Below, piece after piece: positions 45,419-54,932 of a DNA stretch of 64,000 bases. Position numbers and translations under genes: made by a program. Source of the stretch: Rhizobiales bacterium NRL2 (GTDB lineage: Bacteria > Pseudomonadota > Alphaproteobacteria > Minwuiales > Minwuiaceae); assembly GCA_001664005.1 (NCBI GenBank), contig CP016093.1:4269031-4333030 (forward strand). Direction: 5' to 3'. Under the pieces are notes generated by a model. It searched no databases. It was not told the origin of the DNA and was given only the letters and a program-made list of their open reading frames with translations. Position 1 is the first letter of the stretch. Each line of letters starts with the position of its first letter.

Positions 45419-46123
45419 ATGGCCGACGACGACGAAGACATTGTCCTTTCGGAACTGGAGGACGACGACCTCGTCCAGCAGATGATGGACGACCTCTATG
45501 ACGGCCTGAAGGAGGAAATCGAGGAAGGCGTCCGCATCCTGCTGGAGCGCGGCTGGACGCCTTACGACGTCCTCACCCGGGCCCTGGTCGAGGGCATGCG
45601 CATCGTCGGCATCGACTTCCGCGACGGCATCCTGTTCGTGCCGGAAGTGCTGCTGTCGGCCAACGCCATGAAGGCGGGCATGACGATCCTGCGGCCGCTG
45701 CTGGTGGAGACCGGCGCGCCGAAGATGGGCAAGGTCGTCATCGGCACCGTCAAGGGCGACATCCACGACATCGGCAAGAATCTTGTCGGCATGATGCTGG
45801 AGGGCGCGGGCTTCGAGGTCATCGACATCGGCATCAACAACCCGGTCGAGAACTACCTGGAGGCGCTGGAGGAGCACAAGCCGGACATCCTCGGCATGTC
45901 GGCCCTGCTGACGACCACCATGCCCTACATGAAGGTGGTGATCGACACGCTGAGCGAGAAATCGATCCGCGACGACTACATCGTCCTCGTCGGCGGCGCG
46001 CCGCTGAACGAGGAATTCGCCGAGGCGATCGGCGCCGACGCCTATTGCCGCGACGCGGCGGTGGCGGTGGAGACGGCCAAGGACCTTATCGCCCGGCGGC
46101 ACAATCAGGCCGCCGCCGGATAG
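45419..46123 (+). CDS. Corrinoid (B12-binding) methyl-carrier protein, MttC type
   Basis: A 234-residue cobalamin-binding protein that carries the methyl group between methyltransferases. It has the four-helix cap (about residues 15-100) and the Rossmann B12 domain with GDIHDIGKN (the DxHxxG cobalt-ligand motif, His about residue 119), SALLTTTM and GGAPLN. The N-terminus is very acidic (ADDDEDIVLSELEDDD). Its start at 45419 follows GGGGGATGAAATC. It is the first gene of a plus-strand unit with DUF1638, PF13769, MTHFR-like and MTHF:corrinoid methyltransferase genes. It should accept methyl groups from the MttB-family enzyme. Confidence 0.94.
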   Translation: MADDDEDIVLSELEDDDLVQQMMDDLYDGLKEEIEEGVRILLERGWTPYDVLTRALVEGMRIVGIDFRDGILFVPEVLLSANAMKAGMTILRPLLVETGAPKMGKVVIGTVKGDIHDIGKNLVGMMLEGAGFEVIDIGINNPVENYLEALEEHKPDILGMSALLTTTMPYMKVVIDTLSEKSIRDDYIVLVGGAPLNEEFAEAIGADAYCRDAAVAVETAKDLIARRHNQAAAG

Positions 46124-46232
46124 CGATACCCCCCGGCGCGGCCGCGCCGGGTCATGTGACTTCGGCCGGCCAGGGTGGTATGGTGCCCATACCCCCTTTC
46201 GACCGGTATTGTTGCGTTCATGGGAGTGAGAC

Positions 46233-46868
46233 ATGCCTGACACGGCATCGGGACGGTTGCGCGCGGATCTCAGCGACGCCGCCCAGGAAAGAACCCTCAT
46301 CATTGCTTGCGGCGCGCTGGCGCGGGAGATCGGCGGCATGATCGGCCGGGGCGGACTCGGCCATCTGGCGCTGAAATGCCTGCCCGCGACCCTGCACAAC
46401 ACGCCCGACAGGATCCCTGGGGCCGTGCGCGAGGCGGTGCTGCAGGCGCGCGAGACCTATGGCGACGTCCTTGTCGGCTACGCCGATTGCGGCACCGGCG
46501 GACGGCTGGACAAGGTCTGTGAGGAACTGGGGGTCGAGCGCATTCCCGGCCCCCACTGCTACGCCTTCTATTCCGGCAATGCCGCCTTCGAGGCGCTGGC
46601 CGAGGAAGAGTACACGGCCTTCTACCTGACCGACTTCCTGACCCGGCAGTTCGAGACCCTGGTGATCAAGCCGCTGGGCCTGGACCGGCATCCCGAACTC
46701 CGTGACCAGTATTTCGGCAACTACGAGAAACTGGTCTACCTGGCGCAGACCGACGATCCGGAACTGACGGCGCAGGCCCGCGCCGCCGCCGACCGGCTCG
46801 GCCTCGCCTTCGAGCGCCGCGAGACCGGCCTGGGCGACCTGCAGGCGTTCATCGACCGCAACGTCTGA
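46233..46868 (+). CDS. DUF1638 family protein
   Basis: A 211-residue cytoplasmic protein of the DUF1638 family, whose role is not established. Visible family blocks are LIIACGALAREI, LPATLHNTPDRIPGAVREAV and VGYADCGTGGRLDK. Cysteines in IIACG, ADCG and PGPHCYAFY suggest metal or cofactor contacts but are not proven. It lies between the corrinoid protein and the tetrahydrofolate genes on the same strand; DUF1638 genes commonly occur beside corrinoid methyltransferases, so a role in corrinoid handling or methyl-transfer reactivation is my inference. Confidence 0.82.
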   Translation: MPDTASGRLRADLSDAAQERTLIIACGALAREIGGMIGRGGLGHLALKCLPATLHNTPDRIPGAVREAVLQARETYGDVLVGYADCGTGGRLDKVCEELGVERIPGPHCYAFYSGNAAFEALAEEEYTAFYLTDFLTRQFETLVIKPLGLDRHPELRDQYFGNYEKLVYLAQTDDPELTAQARAAADRLGLAFERRETGLGDLQAFIDRNV

Positions 46869-47158
46869 CGGCGCGCCGGAAGACACACCGCCCGGCCTTC
46901 CCGACCCCTGTCCGCCCCGCCGCGACGCGGGACCGCGTCCGCGATCCGCTGCGCGTCAGTGCGTCCGATCGCGACCTCCCGGTCGTGACCCAAATGCGAC
47001 ATGCGCCGTCTCCGGCGCGACATATCTTTATTATCAACAGGTTACCAGGACACGACGATGTCGCTTTTATCGCAAGAGCGACTCGTTCTGGTCGCGTCGG
47101 AACCACATTCCGTCCCTTCGAATCATCATATTCGGTCTCAGGGCAAGAGGACGGAAAG
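46869..47158. other. 290-base intergenic region within the corrinoid locus
   Basis: No gene seen. The right part (about 47018-47140) is AT-richer, with the dyad GTCGCT at 47060-47065 and AGCGAC at 47077-47082, and probably holds a second promoter for the three tetrahydrofolate-side genes. I tested it by eye for SAM, THF and B12 riboswitch boxes and found none. Confidence 0.4.
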
Positions 47159-47461
47159 ATGGCACAGAAAGTCATCGTCTACTGGCGGGACATCCCCGCC
47201 CAGGTCATCGTCAAGGCGGGCCGCCAGCGCGCGGCCGTCGAGCTGCCCGAACGATTCATCAAGGCCATCGACCGCACCGCGATGAAGCTCGGCGCAAAGG
47301 ACCAGGACGCCTATCTGGCGGAATGGCGCCGCGGCGCGCCCGAGTCCGTCGAGGGCGATCCCGAGACGCTGGCGGCCGAGGCCGCAGCCGCGCTCGAAGC
47401 ACTCTACACCCCCGATCGCATACACGAACTCGTCGCCAATGGAGGCAAGGCCCATGACTGA
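47159..47461 (+). CDS. PF13769 'virulence factor' domain protein
   Basis: A 100-residue protein whose start (MAQKVIVYWRDIPAQVIVKA) and middle (RAAVELPERFIKAIDRTAMK, EWRRG) match the small family named virulence factor, without established activity. There is no signal peptide. GAGGA before ATG at 47159 supports the start. It overlaps the MTHFR-like gene by 8 bases and is tied to that operon. The family name should not be read as evidence for pathogenicity; in this setting it more likely serves one-carbon metabolism, which is inference. Confidence 0.8.
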   Translation: MAQKVIVYWRDIPAQVIVKAGRQRAAVELPERFIKAIDRTAMKLGAKDQDAYLAEWRRGAPESVEGDPETLAAEAAAALEALYTPDRIHELVANGGKAHD

Positions 47462-48365
47462 GATGTTCCGGCTGGGCGGCAGCCCGCGCATCGGCGCTTC
47501 CATCGAGGCGACACCGACACAGGTGCTCGACAAGGTGGACCTCGCCGGTCTTTTCCCGGTCAACACCCGCGTCTACCTGACCGATCTCGGCACCGACGAC
47601 AGCGCCCGCCTGATCCGCGCGGCGCGGTTGCTGCAGGACTACGGCTATGTCGCGGTGCCGCACCTGGCGGCGCGGCGCTTCCCGTCCTGGGCGGCCTTCG
47701 AGGCGCGGGTCAGGGCGCTGGCCGGGGAGGCCGGCGTGACCGAGGCTCTGGCGGTCGCCGGCAGCCCGGAACGGCAGGCCGGTCCGATCGCCGCCTCGAT
47801 CGAACTGCTGCGGAGCGGCTGGTTCGACCGCCTCGGCTTCACCCGTATCGGCGTCGCCGGCCACCCGGAGGGCAGCCCCGACATCGCGCCCGAGGCGCTG
47901 GACGCCGCGCTCCGGGAGAAGAACGCGTTCGCCGCCGAGACCGACGCCGAGCTCTATCTGGTCACCCAGTTCGGCTTCGACGCCCGGCGCTTCATCGCCT
48001 GGGCGGAGCGCGTCTCTGCCGCAGGCAACCGGCTGCCCATCCACATCGGCGTCTCCGGCCCGGCAAAGATCGCGACCTTGCTGAAATACGCTGCCGCCTG
48101 CGGCGTGGGCGAATCCCTGGGCTTCCTGAAGAAGCGCGCCGGGGCCGTCACCGCGCTGGCTACCGGCCATTCGCCGGAATCGGTGGTGCAGCCGCTCGAA
48201 AACTACTGGGCCGCCGATCCCGCCGGACCGATCCGGCAGATGCATGTCTTCCCCTTCGGCGGCCTGAAGAAATCCTCCCAGTGGCTCTTCGAGCGCGGCT
48301 CCTGGGTCAACGGCATCGAAGCCTTCGCCGACACGCAACCCATCCAGCTTGAGGCCCGCAAATGA
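47454..48365 (+). CDS. Methylenetetrahydrofolate reductase-like protein
   Basis: A 303-residue TIM-barrel protein resembling MetF, which interconverts methylene- and methyl-tetrahydrofolate with FAD. The order fits (SIEATPTQVLDKVD near the N-terminus, GVAGHPEGSPDI, YLVTQFGFD, RLPIHIGVSGPAK, MHVFPFGGLKKSSQW), but the sequence is divergent from housekeeping MetF. Beside a methyl-THF:corrinoid methyltransferase it probably runs in the oxidative direction, feeding methyl groups into the C1 pool (inference). GGAGG about 9 bases upstream favours the ATG at 47454 over the in-frame ATG at 47439. It overlaps the PF13769 gene and the next gene (ATGA). Confidence 0.87.
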   Translation: MTEMFRLGGSPRIGASIEATPTQVLDKVDLAGLFPVNTRVYLTDLGTDDSARLIRAARLLQDYGYVAVPHLAARRFPSWAAFEARVRALAGEAGVTEALAVAGSPERQAGPIAASIELLRSGWFDRLGFTRIGVAGHPEGSPDIAPEALDAALREKNAFAAETDAELYLVTQFGFDARRFIAWAERVSAAGNRLPIHIGVSGPAKIATLLKYAAACGVGESLGFLKKRAGAVTALATGHSPESVVQPLENYWAADPAGPIRQMHVFPFGGLKKSSQWLFERGSWVNGIEAFADTQPIQLEARK

Positions 48366-49273
48366 CGCGCACCGTTCTCTCCTCGGCCACCCGCGAGATC
48401 GTCATCGGTTTCGACCAGCCCTTCTGCGTGATCGGGGAGCGGATCAATCCGACCGGCCGCAAGCTGCTGGCCGCCGAGATGAAGGTCGGCGACTACAGCC
48501 GCGTCCAGACCGACGCGCTGGCCCAGGTCGCCGCCGGCGCCACCATGCTGGACGTCAACGCCGGCATCCCGTTGGCCGACGAGCCGCGCATTCTGGCCGA
48601 GACGATCGAGCTCGTGCAGTCGCTCACCGATCTGCCGCTGTCGATCGATTCCTCGATCATCGCGGCGCTGGAAGCCGGGCTCGCCGTCTATCGCGGCAAG
48701 GCGCTGGTCAACTCGGTGACCGGCGAAGACGAGAACCTGGAACTGGTGCTGCCCCTGGTGAAGAAGCACGGCGCGGCCGTGGTGGCGATCTCCAACGACG
48801 AGAGCGGCATCTCCACCGACCCGGATGTGCGTTTCGCCGTGGCGAAGAAGATCGTCGAGCGCGCCGCCGATCACGGCATCAGCCACGAGGACGTGGTCGT
48901 CGACCCGCTGGTGATGCCCGTCGGCGCCATGAACGACGCCGGCCGGCAGGTCTTCACCCTGGTCCGCCGCCTGCGCGAGGAGTTGAAGGTGAACACCACC
49001 TGCGGCGCCTCCAACATCAGCTTCGGCCTGCCCAACCGGCGGGTGATGAACGGCCACTTCCTGTCCATGGCGATCGCCGCCGGCATGACCTCGGCGATCA
49101 TGAATCCGCTGCATGACGAGGACATGAACGCCGTGCGGGCGGCCAATGTGCTGATGGGCCACGATCCGGACTGCCGCACCTGGCTGAAGGCGAACCGCGA
49201 CCCGAACGCGGTGCCCTCGGAGACGGAAGGCCGCCGCGCCCGCGGCGAACGCCGGCGCCGCCGCGCGGCCTAA
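48362..49273 (+). CDS. Methyltetrahydrofolate:corrinoid methyltransferase
   Basis: A 303-residue pterin-binding TIM barrel related to MtrA/AcsE and to the dihydropteroate-synthase-like domain of MetH. FCVIGERINPTGRKLLAAEM, GATMLDVNAG, PLSIDSS and VNSVTGE are diagnostic, and NTTCGASNISFGLPNR lines the pterin pocket. It would move methyl groups between the corrinoid protein and tetrahydrofolate. The gene begins with the ATGA overlap to the reductase-like gene. The C-terminus ends in a basic tail (GRRARGERRRRRAA), not part of the barrel. It overlaps the convergent antitoxin gene by 4 bases. Confidence 0.93.
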   Translation: MTRTVLSSATREIVIGFDQPFCVIGERINPTGRKLLAAEMKVGDYSRVQTDALAQVAAGATMLDVNAGIPLADEPRILAETIELVQSLTDLPLSIDSSIIAALEAGLAVYRGKALVNSVTGEDENLELVLPLVKKHGAAVVAISNDESGISTDPDVRFAVAKKIVERAADHGISHEDVVVDPLVMPVGAMNDAGRQVFTLVRRLREELKVNTTCGASNISFGLPNRRVMNGHFLSMAIAAGMTSAIMNPLHDEDMNAVRAANVLMGHDPDCRTWLKANRDPNAVPSETEGRRARGERRRRRAA

Positions 49274-49572
49274 TCGGTCTCACCTTCCAGCGTCGGTATG
49301 CCGGAGACGTCGACCCGCGCCTCCGCCATGGCCAGATCGTAATTGCGTTGGAGACTGATCCACAGCCGCGGGCCGTTGCCCAGCAGCTTGCCGAACCGGA
49401 CTGCCATTTCCGCTGTGACGGGCTGGCGTTCGTTCAGGATGTCATAGAGATGCTGGCGCGAAATCCCGAGGGCGCGCGCGACGCCGGCCTTGCTCAGCTT
49501 CACGACCGGCAGCACGTCCTCCCGCAGGACTTCGCCCGGATGCACCGGCCTGATCGAATGATGCGCAATCAA
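49270..49572 (-). CDS. HigA-family antitoxin, without adjacent toxin
   Basis: A 100-residue helix-turn-helix protein of the HigA/VapI type (MIAHHSIRPVHPGEVLREDV at the start, helix-turn-helix around VARALGISRQHLYDILNERQ). HigA proteins neutralise HigB mRNA-cleaving toxins and repress their operon. The toxin gene normally lies immediately upstream, but only 31 bases separate this gene from cysS and none hold a reading frame, so it is an orphan here. It may now act only as a regulator, or pair with a toxin elsewhere. Confidence 0.88.
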   Translation of the reverse strand: MIAHHSIRPVHPGEVLREDVLPVVKLSKAGVARALGISRQHLYDILNERQPVTAEMAVRFGKLLGNGPRLWISLQRNYDLAMAEARVDVSGIPTLEGETD

Positions 49573-49603
49573 TGATCGTCCTCCAGGTCGACGTCGACAG
49601 CGG

Positions 49604-50971
49604 CTATCCCGCCATCCGCCAGGTCGTGCCTTCGGGTCCGTCCTCGAGAACCACGCCCATGCCGGTCAGTTCATCGCGGATCGCGTCGGCGCGGGCGAAG
49701 TCCTTCGCCTTCCGCGCAGCCTGGCGCTCGGCGATGAGGCTCTCGACCACGGCCGGGTCGACCTGCGGCGCGGCGCTTGCCGTGGACCGACGCCAGGCCT
49801 CCGCCGATTGCTGGCCGATGCCGAGCAGCCAGCAGGCGTCGCGCAGGACTTCCGCCCCCGTTTCGCCCTGCTCGACGGCGCGCGCGATACGGAAGATCTC
49901 GGCCAGCGCCTTCGGCGTGTTGAGGTCGTCCATCAGCGCCGCGAGCACCGCGGCGACGTCCGGGTCGCCGCTGTCGGGGTCGGCCTCGCGCACGCCGCGC
50001 AACAGGCCGTAGATCCGGTCCAGATTCTTTCGCGCCTGGTCCAGCCCGGCCTGGGAGAAGTCCAGCGGATGGCGGTAGTGGCCGGACAACAGCAGCAGAC
50101 GCACCGCCTCCGCCGGCTCCCGGGACAGAAGGTCGTGGATCAGCAGCACATTGCCCACCGACTTCGACATCTTCTGGCCCTCGATGCGCAGCATGCCGTT
50201 GTGCATCCAGTAGCGCGCGAAGACCTCTCCGCCGTGGGCGCAGGTCGACTGCGCCATTTCGTTCTCGTGGTGGGGGAAGATCAGGTCCTGCCCGCCGGCG
50301 TGTATGTCGATGGTGCGGCCCAGATGCTTCTCGATCATCGCCGAGCATTCGATGTGCCAGCCCGGCCGCCCCCGGCCCCAGGGACTGTCCCAGCCCGGCT
50401 GAGTATCGTCGGAGGGCTTCCACAGCACGAAATCCGCCGGATCCTTCTTGTAGGGCGCCACCTCGACGCGGGCGCCGGCGACCATCTCGTCACGGCTGCG
50501 GTTGGACAGCGCGCCGTAGTCGGCGAAGGCCGTCACGTTGAACAGCACGTGGCCCTCGGCCTCGTAGGCGTGGCCGCCCTCGACCAGGCGCGCGATCATG
50601 TCGACGATCTCCGGGATCGTCTCGGTCACGCGCGGCACGACATCGGGATCCAGAACCCCCAGCGCCCGCACGTCGTCGCGATAGGCGTCGGCATAGCGCC
50701 GCGTGATGGTCTCGATCGGCACGCCTTCGCGGCGCGCGGCATCGATGATCTTGTCCTCGACGTCGGTGATGTTGCTGGCGAAGACAACGCCCGGATAGAG
50801 CCGCTTCAGCAGGCGGTGCAGCACGTCGAAGACCACTGCAGGCCGTGCATTGCCGATATGCGGATGGTTGTAGACGGTGGGTCCGCAGACATACACCGTT
50901 ACCCGTTCCGGATCGGCGGGCTGGAACGCCTCTTTCCTTCGGGTCAGCGTGTTGTATATCTGCAGCGTCAT
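49604..50971 (-). CDS. cysS: Cysteinyl-tRNA synthetase
   Basis: A 455-residue class I aminoacyl-tRNA synthetase that attaches cysteine to tRNA-Cys. The signature motifs are HPHIGNA (HIGH) and KMSKS, and the zinc site is formed by [14 protein letters not shown] and HENE. Length matches the usual 450-470. The start at 50971 gives [20 protein letters not shown], standard for the family. It is transcribed divergently from folE across a 194-base gap and ends 31 bases before the HigA-like gene on the same strand. Confidence 0.96.
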   Translation of the reverse strand: MTLQIYNTLTRRKEAFQPADPERVTVYVCGPTVYNHPHIGNARPAVVFDVLHRLLKRLYPGVVFASNITDVEDKIIDAARREGVPIETITRRYADAYRDDVRALGVLDPDVVPRVTETIPEIVDMIARLVEGGHAYEAEGHVLFNVTAFADYGALSNRSRDEMVAGARVEVAPYKKDPADFVLWKPSDDTQPGWDSPWGRGRPGWHIECSAMIEKHLGRTIDIHAGGQDLIFPHHENEMAQSTCAHGGEVFARYWMHNGMLRIEGQKMSKSVGNVLLIHDLLSREPAEAVRLLLLSGHYRHPLDFSQAGLDQARKNLDRIYGLLRGVREADPDSGDPDVAAVLAALMDDLNTPKALAEIFRIARAVEQGETGAEVLRDACWLLGIGQQSAEAWRRSTASAAPQVDPAVVESLIAERQAARKAKDFARADAIRDELTGMGVVLEDGPEGTTWRMAG

Positions 50972-51165
50972 TTACGGCGTCCTCCGTCAGGTGAAGGGCC
51001 GTTGTAGTTGGAATGACGGCGCATTCAAGGGCGGGGAAGCCCGTGGTTGTCACGCCGGCGCGGGTGCGCCATTTGATTAATCTAGGCGCATAAGGTCAAA
51101 TGAACCGGCCGATGGCAGGTTGCGTAGAACGCTGCGCGCGAGTTGAGACAAGGAGCCGCGACGCG

Positions 51166-51804
51166 ATGGACGTTTTGGTGAACGGACCCCGAGAAGATAC
51201 CCGGGGCCGCGAGTACGACCCGGCCACCGGCAAGAGCCGTCCGAGCCGGGAGGAGGCCGAGGCCGCGGTGCGGACCCTGATAGAATGGGCCGGAGACACG
51301 CCGGACCGCGAGGGTCTGCGCGACACGCCCGGACGCGTCGTCCGCGCCTATGAGGAATTCTTCGCCGGCTATGACGAGGATCCGGAAGAGGTGCTGGGCC
51401 GCACCTTCGAGGAGGTCGAGGGCTATGACGACATCGTCATGCTGCGCGACGTCCGCCTGGAAACCCATTGCGAGCATCACATGGTGCCGATCATCGGCAA
51501 GGCGCATGTCGCCTATTTCCCGGCAGGCCGCGTCGTCGGCATCTCCAAGCTGGCCCGCGTGATCGACATCTACGCCAAGCGGCTGCAGACGCAGGAGACC
51601 ATGACTGCGCAGGTCGCCGCGACGCTGGAAAAGGTGCTGCAGCCCAGGGGCGTCGCCATCCTGATCGACGCCGCCCATCAGTGCATGACCACGCGCGGCG
51701 TCAAGAAGCCCGGCGTTTCCTGCATCACCACCCGCTTCACCGGCATCTTCCGGGAAGACCGGGACATGGAGCGGCGTTTCCTGGACCTCTGCCGCGGCGT
51801 CTGA
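51166..51804 (+). CDS. folE: GTP cyclohydrolase I
   Basis: A 212-residue decameric enzyme that opens GTP to 7,8-dihydroneopterin triphosphate, first step of tetrahydrofolate synthesis. The zinc and active-site pieces are [25 protein letters not shown] and [18 protein letters not shown]. The zinc cysteine pair is C in HCEHH and in HQCM. AAGGAG about 9 bases upstream supports the ATG at 51166; the frame extends 22 codons upstream without support. Folate supply is a plausible link with the tetrahydrofolate-dependent locus 2 kb away, though the two are not in one operon. Confidence 0.96.
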   Translation: MDVLVNGPREDTRGREYDPATGKSRPSREEAEAAVRTLIEWAGDTPDREGLRDTPGRVVRAYEEFFAGYDEDPEEVLGRTFEEVEGYDDIVMLRDVRLETHCEHHMVPIIGKAHVAYFPAGRVVGISKLARVIDIYAKRLQTQETMTAQVAATLEKVLQPRGVAILIDAAHQCMTTRGVKKPGVSCITTRFTGIFREDRDMERRFLDLCRGV

Positions 51805-51867
51805 GGCCCCGCAATCGTGATCGCGAAAATGCGTGACGCAGGGTAAGGGCGTTCCCATATAGGTCCT

Positions 51868-52488
51868 ATGGGACTCTTCGCACGACATCTGGCCGCCACG
51901 GGCCTCATGGCCCTGGCGGCGGCGTGCACGCCTTCTCAGCAGGTCACGGTGACCGGCTCGAACGCTGCAGCGCCCGCACCGTCGGCCGTGGAAAGCGTGG
52001 CCGTCGTCCCGTCGGAAAACGCGGACGGGACGTCGAAGGACTACAGTGCCCAACTGGAAAGCAGGCTCCGCGCCGCGGGCTACCGCCTCGCGCCACGCAC
52101 CGAGGCAACGCTGTTCGCAACGCTGGACCATGATGTCGGCGAGCCGCGCACGGAGATCGTCGAGTTCGAGGTTCCCGAATACCGTACGGAAGAGCGGATC
52201 GAGCGCGTCAACGGCCAGTTCGTGACCTTCTACGAGGACGTTCTGTACGGCTACCGCACCGAGACCTACGAGGAGACCGTCTATCCGGCCCATGTCGAGG
52301 TGAGCATCTACCGCGCCGGTTCGGGGGCCGCACCGCCCGAGACCGTCTACCGGGGCCGCGCCCGGACAGAGGGACGCTGCGGCGACATGGACCATCTGAT
52401 CGGACCGCTGCTGGACGCACTGTTCGCGGATCTGTCGCGCAGCGGCGATACCGTGCACGAACACCGCGTCAAGGTGGAGGACTGCTGA
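51868..52488 (+). CDS. Uncharacterised lipoprotein
   Basis: A 206-residue predicted outer-membrane or periplasmic lipoprotein with a signal (MGLFARHLAATGLMALAAAC) and a lipobox LAAAC, lipid cysteine at residue 20. The mature part is mixed alpha/beta with repeated VPEYRTEERIERVNGQFVTFYEDVLYGYRTETYEET, a pattern also seen in lipoproteins of unknown function with DUF4136-like folds. I cannot name a family. It lies 64 bases after folE and 162 bases before mreB on the same strand, with no evident functional link. Confidence 0.72.
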   Translation: MGLFARHLAATGLMALAAACTPSQQVTVTGSNAAAPAPSAVESVAVVPSENADGTSKDYSAQLESRLRAAGYRLAPRTEATLFATLDHDVGEPRTEIVEFEVPEYRTEERIERVNGQFVTFYEDVLYGYRTETYEETVYPAHVEVSIYRAGSGAAPPETVYRGRARTEGRCGDMDHLIGPLLDALFADLSRSGDTVHEHRVKVEDC

Positions 52489-53691
<1,203 letters not shown>

Positions 53692-53757
53692 GCGGGATTC
53701 GACAGGACCGTCGACGCACTATCTTGCCCGGCGACGGGACAGCGAGGGGAGATTTCC

Positions 53758-54366
53758 ATGAAGCTCTACGATCTGAACGCCGGCTCCAATCCGCGGCGGG
53801 TGCGCATCTATCTGGCCGAGAAGGGCCTGGAGGTGCCGATGCAGGCGGTCGACATGATGAGCCACGAGAACGAGGCGCCGGACTACCTGAAGATCAACCC
53901 GCTGGGAAAGATGCCGGCGCTGGTGCTCGATGACGGCACGATCCTGACCGAGTCGATGGCCATCTGCCGCTATTTCGAGGAACTGAACCCGGATCCGCCG
54001 ATGTTCGGCCGCGACGCGCTGGAAAAGGCGCAGGTCGAGATGTGGAACCGCCGCGCCGAGCTGGAGGTCGCCATTCCGACGGCCCAGTGCTTCCAGAACA
54101 CCCACGAGTTCTGGAAGGACCGCCTCGAGCAGATACCCGCCTGGGGCGAAGCCTGCAAGGCGAAGGTCTTCGACCGTTTCCGGATATTCGACGCCCACAT
54201 GGAAGGCCGCGAGTACCTGGCGACGGACAGCTACACGGTCGCCGATATCTCGCTCCAATGCGGCATCCTGCTGGGCAAGGCCGTCGGCATCCGCGTGCCC
54301 GACGAACTGGAGAATCTCTCCGCCTGGTGGCAGCGCGTGACCTCCCGCCCGACAGCGCGGGCCTGA
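53758..54366 (+). CDS. Glutathione S-transferase family protein
   Basis: A 202-residue GST. The thioredoxin-like N-terminal domain has MKLYDLNAGSNPRRVRIYLAEKGLEV, KINPLGKMPALVLDDGTILTESMAICRYFEEL (cis-proline and glutathione-binding motif). The C-terminal domain is helical. An AGGGGAG ribosome site precedes the ATG. It is the gene directly after mreB, 66 bases downstream, and before two PilZ genes. The substrate is unknown. It is only distantly like the GST at 41100-41786. Confidence 0.88.
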   Translation: MKLYDLNAGSNPRRVRIYLAEKGLEVPMQAVDMMSHENEAPDYLKINPLGKMPALVLDDGTILTESMAICRYFEELNPDPPMFGRDALEKAQVEMWNRRAELEVAIPTAQCFQNTHEFWKDRLEQIPAWGEACKAKVFDRFRIFDAHMEGREYLATDSYTVADISLQCGILLGKAVGIRVPDELENLSAWWQRVTSRPTARA

Positions 54367-54457
54367 GTCCCAGGGGACCGCGGCACCCGCCACGGGACTG
54401 ACCGCCCGCGGACGGGCACCCGTGTGAGTGGCATCGCGCTTGCGATTGCCGTTGCCC

Positions 54458-54823
54458 ATGAGGGGAATCGAACACATCGCAAGACTTCTGGGCCTGGGAC
54501 GCAAACAAATTGCGTCACAGGACCGGCGAGCGTCACAAAGAGTGACAATCAACCTGCCCGTGCGCGTCACCGGCGAGAACGACTGCGCCAATGGCGCCTG
54601 CATCGCCCGCAATGTCTCCGAGGGCGGCATGCTGGTCACGCCGAACCTGGCCGGCGACCGCGGCCGGCGGGTCAGGGTCGACCCGGGGCAGGGCGCGCAA
54701 GTCGTGACGGCGCGGATCGTCGGTCAGCGTCCGGAGGGCACGGGCCTCGCCTTCCTGGCAGGGGAAGAAGGCCGGTCACTGGCCCACTGGATGGTCGAGC
54801 GCGCCCATGGCGGCGGCGCCTGA
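54458..54823 (+). CDS. PilZ domain protein
   Basis: A 121-residue protein with a PilZ fold that would bind cyclic di-GMP. The arginine motif is in QDRRASQRVTINLPVRV and the second motif is NVSEGGM, where the usual first Asp is Asn, so affinity may be changed. It is a single-domain protein without other domains. The start is taken at ATG 54458; an in-frame GTG at 54428 adds ten residues. A second PilZ gene follows 100 bases downstream on the same strand. Confidence 0.8.
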   Translation: MRGIEHIARLLGLGRKQIASQDRRASQRVTINLPVRVTGENDCANGACIARNVSEGGMLVTPNLAGDRGRRVRVDPGQGAQVVTARIVGQRPEGTGLAFLAGEEGRSLAHWMVERAHGGGA

Positions 54824-54932
54824 GGCGACTGCCGTCGACGGCGTAATCGCCCGATACCACTCAGCCTTAACCGGGCCTTAAGCCCCGCCGATCCATCATG
54901 CGCCGGTCAGAGTAACAAGGGTGATTCCCACC

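Noticed and set aside
47159-47461. Evidence of pathogenicity from a 'virulence factor' gene
   Set aside because: Only the family name suggests this. The operon context is one-carbon metabolism, and no other virulence genes are visible.
49572-50012. Plus-strand open frame next to the HigA-like gene as a possible toxin
   Set aside because: It is antisense to cysS, has shadow composition (Ser/Ala/Arg-rich) and no HigB features.
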